64,000 bases of DNA from Arthrobotrys musiformis (lineage: Eukaryota > Ascomycota > Orbiliomycetes > Orbiliales > Orbiliaceae), in contig JAVHJL010000003.1 of assembly GCA_036971715.1 (NCBI GenBank), positions 3,038,001-3,102,000 on the forward strand, in the 5' to 3' direction. The position numbers were made by a program, and so were the translations under genes. Positions 12,058 through 20,982 of this stretch are shown in pieces. Under the pieces are notes generated by a model, which worked only from the letters and a program-made list of their open reading frames with translations, searched no databases and was not told the origin of the DNA. Position 1 is the stretch's first letter. Each line of letters begins with the position of its first letter.

Positions 12058-13405
12058 ATGGCACCACTAAACGTTGGTTTCGTTGGCTACGGTTTCGCTA
12101 CCAGATGCTTCCATCTTCCATATATTCTTCCAAACCCGGATTTAAGTGTCTACGCATTCCTACAACGTGCAGAAGCTCCGCCGGCGGGGTTCGCTGTAGA
12201 GAAGGGAAAACATTGCACTGTCGACTACCCTCAAGCAAAACACTACAGAACGGCGGAAGAATTCTTCGCAGATCCGAACATTGACTTGGTGATTGTTTGC
12301 ACACACCATGATTCACATTTCGAGTTTGCAGAAAAGGCCCTCTTAGCTGGGAAAAATGGTAATATTCGAGATGGTTTGAAGTTGTTACTCGGGCGTACAT
12401 GGTGGGCTAACTTGCGGGGCTTGTAGTGGTCGTCGAGAAACCGTTTACCCCAACTGCTGCTGAGGCGGACAAGCTCATAGCTTTATCTAGGGAGAAGGGC
12501 AAAGTACTCACTGTTTTCCAAAGTATCAATTCCCATAGAAATATACAATCTCGAAGGCTAGGATTATAATAACGTTTGCTACACGGATAGATAGGAGATA
12601 CGACTCCGACTTCCGAACTCTCCATAGCCTTGCTGAAAAAGGTGTTTTTGGACAACTCACAGATGTCACCATCCACTACGACGTCGATTTGCCGCCTTGG
12701 GTAGCTAATTGGAAAGGGGGGGAATATAAACCTGGCGATGGCATCATGTACGGCTTAGGTTCTCATAGCGTCGACCAAGCCTTGTTGTTGATTGGGCAAA
12801 CTCCAACTTCAGTCACGGGGTTTTATAGAACACTCAGGCCTTCGGATAGCGATATCGATGATACTTTTGTTATAATCCTCCAGTTTGGTGGAGATTTAAA
12901 GAAACTAATTGCTACGGTTACTACCAGCGTGGTAACCCCGATGGAACAGCCTTTGAAGTATTTAATTCGAGGATACGATGGAAGTTTCCTAAAGGTATGC
13001 ACGTCAGAAACCCCGCCGCATATAGCTCTATATAATGTATATTTTAAGACATGCTAACACCAAGGATCATGATAGTACGGAGAAGACTCACAAGAAACAC
13101 AACTACTCGGAGGCATGGAAAGCACAGATCCAAAATTCGGGGTGGAGGATCCTTCAATCTATGGCAAACTTTGCACGAAAACAAAAGTCCACGAAGGCCA
13201 AACTCTGGACAGCCGAACTAATAGATATATTGGAACGGTTCCAAGTTTGACTGGCAGCTACACGAAATACTACTCAGATCTTGCGGAGGCTCTCAAGACA
13301 GGAAAAGAGCCATTTGTGAAGGCTCAGCAGAGTAGAGACGGCATTCGTGTGATTGAACTGGCAAGGCAATCTGCGCAAGAAGGCAGAAGTATCCTATGGA
13401 GCTAG
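12058..13405 (+). CDS. Gfo/Idh/MocA family NAD(P)-dependent oxidoreductase
   Basis: Cytosolic-type sugar or inositol dehydrogenase-like enzyme; the substrate cannot be told. Four exons (12058-12358, 12427-12522, 12591-12994, 13076-13405) sum to 376 aa, the usual length. The N-terminal Rossmann fold shows VGFVGYGFA (residues 7-14), and VICTHH-type strand ends follow. Joining exons 1 and 2 gives VVVEKPFT, the family's EKP motif with the catalytic-region Lys at about 105. Joining exons 2 and 3 gives VFQNRRYDSDF, and the C-terminal domain has GGEYKPGDGIMYGLGSHSVDQ, the GxxxDxxxH-type catalytic stretch. There is no signal peptide. The second intron (68 nt) and third intron have good AG ends. It has no co-directional neighbour that would suggest a pathway. 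Confidence 0.9.
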
Positions 13406-13760
13406 ACTATTGCATTCAGCTACATCTATAGCTTTGGTTCTAGGTTACATAACAGGCAGTGTCAATATAAATCCAATTCGATACCATATCGATATGTATA
13501 CGTATCACAAGCAATAAACAAAGTTGCATCCAAAGCGCGAGTAAATTCATATCAAAAGTGTCTAAATTTTCACTAGAACTTAGGCTAAATTTAGCAAGAT
13601 GCAGCTGTATGGACATAGATCGTAGATACCCTGTGATTCGAATTATAGCCTACCCAATTTATTTGCGCCCAGGACCTGCAGCTGAAGAAATATAATTATG
13701 AGCCCAGTTTTCCGTAAACAAACCTAGGTGGTATATTTTTTTTGGCCCAGACAATCCAAA
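13406..13760. other. spacer, nothing seen
   Basis: About 350 bases between the oxidoreductase stop and the split tRNA-like gene, A/T-rich, no feature. Confidence 0.5.
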
Positions 13761-13976
13761 GGCAAGATGGCCGAGTGGTTATGGCGTGTGGTAAGTTTAA
13801 CATCCCGACTCCTTCCTCTTCGAGGACCGATACAGTCTCGGAACATGGTTCCTCGAGACTAGCTAAGCTTGAAAAATTAGCTAACTTTCCTCTTAGACTC
13901 AAGCGCAAGCTTCACTGACTAAGTTGGTGTGTTCTCATGGGCTTAGCCCGCGGGGGTTCGAATCCCCCTCTTGTCA
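13761..13976 (+). tRNA. class II tRNA-like gene (Leu or Ser type) with ~130-nt interruption
   Basis: The two ends of a class II tRNA lie 216 bases apart. The 5' part has GGCAAGA, then TGGCCGAGTGGTTATGGCG (D arm). The 3' part has a long variable arm (TGGGCTTAGCCCGC), a perfect T arm (GGGGGTTCGAATCCCCC) and TCTTGTC plus discriminator A. The acceptor strands pair over all seven positions, with one G-T pair. A mature class II tRNA is about 85 nt, so about 130 nt interrupt the anticodon region. The anticodon is not readable: the most direct reading breaks U33 and leaves a mismatch in the anticodon stem. Discriminator A favours Leu over Ser. The interruption begins near GTAAGTT and holds several hairpins. 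It may be a tRNA with an unusually long intron, or a pseudogene with an insertion. Confidence 0.65.
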
Positions 13977-14358
13977 ACAATTTTTTTTTTAATGCTCACA
14001 TTGGACAACAAATTTGGGCAACCCATTTTGTTGTATTTTGAGAAGCCTTTTTCAACACCATGTCATGAGCTACTAGTCTCGAAGCTAGAAATCCTGTGCT
14101 CAATGACCTATCGAGATCTAGTGTATATACTGGACGATACATGGATTACATTATCGCTGTTTATTTTTACTTTGGAAATGTTTACTTTTTTGGGGGGGAA
14201 GAGGATGAATTTGAGTCTATCTATAATTTGCAAAATCTAAAAAAAAAACCTAGCCCACATTAAATTTATAAAAAGCATTTTCGAATACAAAACAACCAGT
14301 ACGCCCGTGCTCATGCCACATTAGAATCCAAAAGACACCCCAGAGCCATCTATAGAAG
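13977..14358. other. spacer, nothing seen
   Basis: Begins with a T-run (13979-13990) directly after the tRNA-like gene, which would serve as its Pol III terminator. The rest is A/T-rich 3' flank of the convergent GPI-protein gene. Confidence 0.5.
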
Positions 14359-15195
14359 TTACAAAGCGAAGAAAACCAATGCCAAGCCGACAACCGCAGA
14401 TGCACCAATCTTCATAGCCGATGCTCCAGAAGTGTAAATTGGTGGTGGAGCATAGGTGGTAGCGTTTTTGTGATGGTGGGTGGAGATGGTGGCGGTACCA
14501 TTTCCATGGTCGTGAGTGGAGAAGGTGACATTGGAGGCGGGTGTGGGAGACACAGCAGTGGTGTTATGGCTGTGGACGCTGTAGCTGCTACCGCAGGGAG
14601 AGCAGGCTATTTCACCTTCTTTGCTAACGTCGCTAGCCCAACAGAATGGTGTTTCGGCGTCTCCCTTGCTGGCAGCGGCACCCTGAGCTTTGCAAAGGAA
14701 GGCACAAGATGGTTCGGGAGTCGATGGGCATTTTTCTGGAATACCAGGGCAGGGTGTGCAGCTTGATTCTTGGCTGAAATACCATTCGGTTTCACAGGAT
14801 GGGGCAATCTTGGGGCCACTGCAAAGGAATGCACAGCCCTTTTCGAAGGTGATAGGGCAAACAGCGGCAGCGGCAGCTGCGGTTACTTGGGCTGCCTCCG
14901 AAGAAGTCTGGGAAGTAGTCTTGGAAGAAGAGGAGGAGGAAGCCTGGGAAGATGGTTGCGAAGTTGTTGCCGCTGTCGTGGAGCTATAAGTGGATGTCAC
15001 TGTAGAAGTAATAGTGCAGCTTGTATGTGGTGTGGATGTCGATGCGCTAACGGCGCTGTAGGAATCAGCTTCTTGGGCACTGGGGGCGGCATATCCATAA
15101 TCATTTTGAGCGGAAGCGGCGTATCCGTAATCGATTTGAGCAGAGGCACCGAGGGCCAAGACGCTGTAAACGAAGATGCTAGAGTAGGAAGGCAT
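14359..15195 (-). CDS. GPI-anchored Ser/Thr- and Cys-rich surface protein
   Basis: Single-exon frame of 278 aa. Signal peptide MPSYSSIFVYSVLALGASAQ (cleavage about residue 19). A short DYGYAA repeat follows (two or three copies), then a Ser/Thr-rich stretch with poly-Ser and poly-Ala. The core carries two related cysteine modules, CPITFEKGCAFLC and CPSTPEPSCAFLC, each followed by Cys residues around CxPC (TPCPG, SPCGS). The C-terminus is His/Asn/Thr-rich and ends in a small-residue site (SGASA) and the hydrophobic tail KIGASAVVGLALVFFAL, a standard GPI-attachment signal. It is therefore probably a cell-wall or plasma-membrane protein, heavily O-glycosylated. I do not recognise a named family; the Cys modules look like an internal duplication. 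Confidence 0.75.
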   Translation of the reverse strand: MPSYSSIFVYSVLALGASAQIDYGYAASAQNDYGYAAPSAQEADSYSAVSASTSTPHTSCTITSTVTSTYSSTTAATTSQPSSQASSSSSSKTTSQTSSEAAQVTAAAAAAVCPITFEKGCAFLCSGPKIAPSCETEWYFSQESSCTPCPGIPEKCPSTPEPSCAFLCKAQGAAASKGDAETPFCWASDVSKEGEIACSPCGSSYSVHSHNTTAVSPTPASNVTFSTHDHGNGTATISTHHHKNATTYAPPPIYTSGASAMKIGASAVVGLALVFFAL

Positions 15196-16479
15196 TTTTT
15201 AAGAAATTGAAAAATTAAAGATGACAAAAAAAAGAAAGGGGATAAAAAAAGGAATGAAAGAGTGAAAGAAGTGAAAAAGTAAAAGTTAATATCAAATTAA
15301 CTAGAAAGAAATGAAATAGTTATCCAGTAACTAGAGTGAAGGGAATGTGTAGTGGTGATTTGGTTTGGATAAAGGAAAACTGGTATTGGAAGGCGGGCAG
15401 CAGAAGGTATATATAGACGATTCCCCAAGCGAAATATTTAGCCTTTCGATCAAACATGGCATGCATTGGTGCTAAACCGCAGCACCTGCACGAAAAATAT
15501 TTTGTCTCCGATAAAACGTGGATATCACCAGCCACTATGCCCTCGAGGCCAAGCCTATTCGCTTCTAGAAGCAAAGCTTACCATGCCCGATCTGTACTTG
15601 CGCTAGACCTCCTCGCAAAAGTATACCTGTTCGCTGTCACACCAGCGTCGCCATCCTGCATAAGGCTGTGGTTCCTTTCTATCAACGCCACATATGTCTT
15701 AGTGTCACTGCCACTAACTCTGAGACGAACGGAGGGAATCGATTTTTCACACACACGCAATCAGGATCAATCGAAAGCTCATATCTCGTCTATCATACAT
15801 TGGTACGTTCCAAGTATTTTTGTATGTCTTTCTATCAGTTTTATGGTTGATGCGAGCGGCAAAGGCTTCCATTTTTAGCTAAACTTGGTTATCTGAGTCC
15901 TCAATTTTGGAACCGAAAAATCCTACTGTAGACATCGATACAAGAGGTTTCACTTAGGCTATTTTACCATCATAGGAGTTTAAAACAATAGATACCGTGG
16001 CTATATTTAGGGTATTTTATCGTAGTCGAGCACTATATTCCGGGGTTTACATGAAAGTAAATTTTAAGCTCAAAATACGATGGAGTTACCGAAGCTTGGC
16101 GAAGGATGTAGAGTATCGTCGGAATACAGGTACTAGCGAGGGCAAGCTTCCAATTGGTAGGTACTGCCGAGTTCATGGAAAGTTTTGCGGAGATTAACCA
16201 ACCATCCAGAGTTCGAACACCCCTAGTCTCGTAGTAACCAGACACCCCTCGAGTGCCTGGGAAACAAGCTTTCCCTTAGTTAAGTCCAACACTACTCTAA
16301 AGTGTGGTTCTGAGCTTTATGTTTAAAAAACCCAGAAAGAGACAGTACTGTGGCCGTAGACTGCAATTTGTAACCTAAGACTAGACCGTAATGATATATA
16401 TATATATATATATATAAATACTACGGTAATCTTGATATCTAGTATTCTACGTATATTTCGAGAGTATGTACATACCCTC
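15196..16479. other. no gene recognised
   Basis: About 1.3 kb upstream of the GPI-protein gene. An open frame of 140 codons (15456-15878, plus) starts with ATG but shows no domain, and other frames in the region are equally open, so I do not call it. A (TA)n run sits near 16394-16417. Confidence 0.45.
16394..16417. repeat. (TA)n microsatellite
   Basis: Uninterrupted alternating A/T for about 24 bases just downstream of the large minus-strand gene. Confidence 0.9.
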
Positions 16480-19400
16480 CTAATTTGCCTTCTGCTTGCC
16501 CTTATCTTTCATTACAAGATATAAAGACGCTTTCGTCGAGCGGTAGTGCGTAAAGGAGCCTTCCAAATCGTCTATTACTTCTTCAACGTTCGTCAAATGA
16601 GCCCCTCGATTGTCGTTGTAAAACTCCATCGTCGCCCAATCAAACATTGGATCTATGAACTCAAGTGCTAGCCAGGCCTCAAAGTTTTCCCGAAAGTCAT
16701 CGAATCCTTCGAACCTGTATCTTTTGTATCCCTGCCCCTCCACTGAGTTCGGGTTTACGGGGCGACGGGACACCAAAAGAAGATTGTTCCCCGAACCCGT
16801 ATTGTTGGCGCATTGTTGTCGCGGGATTGCTTTTGGCGATGGCAAGCTTAAGGCCTGAGAGTCCGTGGTACTGGAGCTTCGGCATTCTGGTTCAGATCCA
16901 CTGCTATGTATTTGGGGCGCTTCAGGGAATGTTATTGATACAGGACAGAAAGGTATCTGCGTTTGGGCCTCGTAAACCCCTAGCTGCGGGTCTGGAAATA
17001 TAGTTGACGATATGTTGAATGGTTCAAAGGGTGCCGATGGCATAGTATATCCCGTCGTGGGATCGAAAATTCCATCCGTATCGATGGACGACACCACTAG
17101 TTTATACTTTTCTTCTGGCGGTAAGGATGGAGGAATACCAAATTCTGTATCTAGAAAATTCGAGAACTCTGCGGATTGTATCTGCACACCTTCTGGAAGC
17201 AGCGGCGAGGTAAAATGCGGTCCCGCCATCTCACTAATTGCAGCAGCTAGTCCCGGGGAATACCCTATATCCCCGCCCCATAGGTCTACACCTTGGCCCT
17301 GAGTGCCTTGCCTATAAGCAGAGGGTACACTGGAGCCTATGATGTCGAATGAACGTCCTTCCAGTCGGGTTGCAGAACATAGGCTGGAGGTTTCTGCGAA
17401 ATCATCGTTGGTGGTAGCGAAATTCCCTGGTTGGTTATGGTGACATCCGAAAGCATCTTTCCATGTTGACTCAACGATTGGGTTCGAAGCTGGTGGGGCC
17501 GATGTGGTCTCGTTCCTAGCCTCACCCAGGGTGGTCCGGGTCAGTGCAGGGTTCCCGACTTCTTCAATCTCTGGGACAATTGTCACGAGCCCCGCTACGT
17601 TGACGCTTAGGTTAGGATTATTGGCCCTTTGATAACTCAGCGCTATATCTTGTTGCGCCCTGCGCGAAAGCCTGCTCCAGATCAGGACGTTGTAGAAGAT
17701 TTCTGCTACATCAACATCTACGAGGGCCTCGATATTAGCCCCTTTTGCCCTTTAGGGGAAAGGTTGGAAGCAATATCTTTGGTTAGGGAAACATACAAGG
17801 ACTTGGGTACGACTGAGGGTCCCTTTCAGGATAGCAAAATTGGAACATTCTGTTCCAAGTCCCCGCTGCCAGTAGATCTGGAGGGGTGGTATTATTAAAG
17901 TGGTTTCGCCGCAAATGTTCTCTGTAGGTTTACATGCGAAGTGATCAGTATTACATCTATTAAAAGAACGAATTCCTGGAATAGCAATATATGTGTATAA
18001 TGATGCTACAAGGCACTTGGTTCCCAACAGTTCGACGCTACCCTTCGTATCTTGGCTCCTGCGCAGCAGCACCCTCCCCTCCGTACAGTATACATATAAA
18101 GAAAGCATTGTGAAAATAGCTAGCTACTTACTTGACCCCGGACAGATCCTTTCTTCCAATTGTGATACAACGGAGGTAGAGCGCAGGCTCAGCCTTTGCA
18201 AAAGGGCAGGCTAATTGGCCATTTAGTGCCTTTTTCGAGAGCTTCCGCTGTTTTCTGGGTGGCTGATTTCCACCATCACCTTCGTCGTTATCGTCACTTT
18301 TATCTTGATCGATCCCTTGACGCTTTTTTGAGCTGCGCGCCGTCTTTTTGTTTCCTGGGTTTGTGGGGTTCTCTGAAGTTGAGCTTTCTAGACTGGGTTC
18401 CGAAGCGCGCTGAGTATTGTCTGAGATGTTGTCTCCCACTTCGTTAGCAGCGAGTGTGGCATCATTTTCGTCAACCGTAGCTGACTCTAACGAATCTTCA
18501 GCTTCAATTATGGAGCTAGACACCGAAGATTCGCGTCCGAACCGGCATGCGGCTTCACGCCAAGTAACAAGTTGCAATAGAAGGAGTATTATGTTTAATT
18601 TCGAAGCCCTCTCGGACAAAAATGCTGGATTCTGATGATCCTTGGTACCAGAGGTTTCATCGGAATACTGTAATTGGCGAGGTTGAGAAAATTTGAACTT
18701 AACGGGGGGACTATTCGCTTTTATGACGCTGATGAGCTGGCGAAGCTTGCGGGGTTCACTTTCCTTCATTTCACGGAAAAACACTACCGCTTCTCGGACT
18801 TTTTCCCTCTTGATGGATGATTCTGCTGTCGAATGATGCCACCATATAGCATTTTCAAGCCCTACTCTGCTCCAAATAAGCCCCGAAAAATACTTGATTG
18901 TTAGAATTAGATCTAGATCGAAATAATTTTCATCCGGGCGGTCGAAGGTACAACAAGATGGATCCAAATTTGATTCGATGTCAGATAGTGACTCCGGATC
19001 CGCCTTAGATTTCACCCCCTCATGAGAAGCCAGCTCGTTAGGGGCCGATTTCTCACTCCCATGGGGGCTAAAAGGATTTGGTAATTTACTAAGGCACGAG
19101 TCTAGTGGGGCGTCCGAGACCGATTTGGAATTGGCCTCCTCAGCAGAGCCTCCGAGAATCACACCCGACTGATTCGAGGGTAAATCGGGTAAATTTTTGG
19201 CCGTCATCATTTTTTCTAATTTACTGTCCCAAATTAATCCATAAACGTGAGTCCGCGTGTTAAATATTGCAACTCTGAGGCGAATTTCCGCTCGGGTACT
19301 CGCAAGTAATGGGATGTTGAAGGTCCACTTGTCTCGTACCCAGACCACAGGGGTGAAGGTCCACACGCATATGGGTTTCTTGTACTTACTTGCAAACAGA

Positions 19401-19865
19401 GTTTATCACTCTTTCCCTCCCGATCGTCGGAGTTGGATTCCATGCATATACCTCCTGCGGTTCGAGGAAACGTTCCAGTTTGCAGACCAAACGTTCCCAA
19501 TCCAGCTGTTCTTTCATTTTCCACTTCGCAATGCCCTCTCTAAGGGAAGGTCTTCCTTTCAGCCAGGTTATCCTCCGAAGAACATTCGACCCTCTCTGGA
19601 AGGGATCGGGCGGCGGTAGACATTTATAGCGGGGGTTTTGTTTCGAGTTCGACGATTCCGGGGCCTTGAGCACACGCTTGTTTAAATCATGTGTTTGGGA
19701 AACACCGAGCACATGAGATATCTTATGCGGCCGCGGTACCGGTATAACCCTAATATTGGTCGGGTCTACATTCCCCATTATATCGATATATACACTTTTA
19801 TTTATTACTCTTTCTAAGCCTAAACCTTCAAAGACTCTTGGCTTCTTCGGTAGTTTGTATTTCAC
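16480..19865 (-). CDS. Large fungal protein with a partial C2H2-like finger (~1001 aa)
   Basis: I join four exons: 19865-19390, 19274-18132, 17921-17797 and 17741-16480; the sum is exactly 1002 codons. Two neighbouring open stretches are therefore one gene. The joins restore a motif common in fungal nuclear C2H2-like proteins: LACPFAKAEPALYLRC..., then GVKEHLRRNH across the third exon junction, then WNRMFQFCYPE...YPSPW. In that family a CxxC..H half-finger normally follows the RRxH; here the chain runs straight on to the W-x-x-hydrophobic-F block, so half of the finger is missing. Basic runs (KKTARSSKKRQ, PPRKQRKLSKK) look like nuclear localisation signals. The C-terminal 360 residues are unrecognised. 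The 210-nt intron between exons 2 and 3 is long for this window and might hide a small exon. The function is unknown; a DNA-binding or regulatory role is inference. Confidence 0.55.
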
Positions 19866-20982
19866 AAATTTCCTAGCCTTGCGAACAAAACTTCGGGCTC
19901 GAACCCGGTATTTTGATTTGTGTTGATTATGTTGTAGTTGTAGTTGAATTACCTCAGGGAAGCTTAAGGCTTTGTGCGGTCTGGGCTTCGGCCAGCTCTG
20001 GCTTACGAGACAAGATAAGGTGCTTTTTTGAAGATAGCAACTAACGGAAAGGGTCTGGGTGGAGGAATATCTGGTGGGCTGTGCGCCCCTTTATAAATCG
20101 TCTTTACTGAATCCATGGAGACTCGCAATCGAGACTCACTCTCAGCCCGCAAATCGCAGCCCGCACGGCTTGCGATCTTGGCAGACATGCATTCTGCACC
20201 AACATGCTACTCAGTTTTGATGCTATAGTGACTGCTAACGAATGGGAGCACTTGGTCCTGCTTTGCGCCGGATTGAATTTCCCTTTTCGAATTTTCTAAA
20301 CCTTTTTTCTTTCTTTTTCTTTTTCTCACCAATTCCCCATCACTTAGGAAGAGTCAAAGAGGTCTGCGATGCTTGTGTCTCAATTTTTTCCTACGTGTAT
20401 GCGCCCATATGCATAGTAGTCGCTCTGCGAGGCTTTGGTCTTTTGTCTTGCATATGCATACGTATACACTTTGTCAATTGTCCTGTGCAAGGTATACTAT
20501 AGTAACGTGGCCGTGGCATCGAGACTAGTTGTAGTAACGTAATGCAAAATTAATGTATATAACATGTAACAATGATACTACAATTCATCTATAGGAGCCG
20601 ATATCTCTCTTGTCCCGTGAAGCAAAGCTAGCCAAAGTGTCTTTCCACATTAGGGTCGTGGAGCGGTTATTTATGCGATTGTAATAGTGCGGATCTTGGA
20701 ATACTAGTGGTACTTGGCTGATATATATATTCGAGGGATGTCCCATTCGTGGTTTTGTCCTGCAGAAAAACGTGTTGCCCACGATAATTACCACGGAGAT
20801 CACGTGCCAGGACCCTTGCAGCCCCACGTCCCTCGCAAAAGCGGCGCCAACGCGTGTGTCTGTGCTCTATCCCCAAGCTTGCAAGAATTGTGGGCAGCTT
20901 TAGCTCTTCACAACCTCACCATCCTAGCATCTTCATCCCTAACTCCCCCCAATCCCCTCTAACCCCTAGTACTCTACCAATC
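19866..20982. promoter_or_regulatory. divergent intergenic promoter region, zinc-finger-like gene / MCM3
   Basis: About 1.1 kb between two start codons pointing away from each other. It holds a CT-rich stretch near 20295-20330, a palindromic CACGTG at 20801-20806 and an ACGCGT at 20850-20855. No supported gene. Confidence 0.5.
20850..20855. promoter_or_regulatory. ACGCGT (MCB / MBF box) upstream of MCM3
   Basis: Perfect MluI cell-cycle box about 130 bases before the MCM3 start, with GGCGCC just upstream. In yeasts MBF binds ACGCGT and drives G1/S genes including MCM genes, so the position and target fit. Binding here is inferred. Confidence 0.5.

Noticed and set aside
15456..15878. 140-codon frame upstream of the GPI-protein gene
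   Set aside because: No family, no signal peptide, overlapping open frames on the other strand; likely promoter DNA.
19878..19905. TCGGGCTCGAACCCGGT resembling a tRNA T arm on the minus strand
   Set aside because: No acceptor or D arm at the right distance on either strand; a short inverted repeat only.
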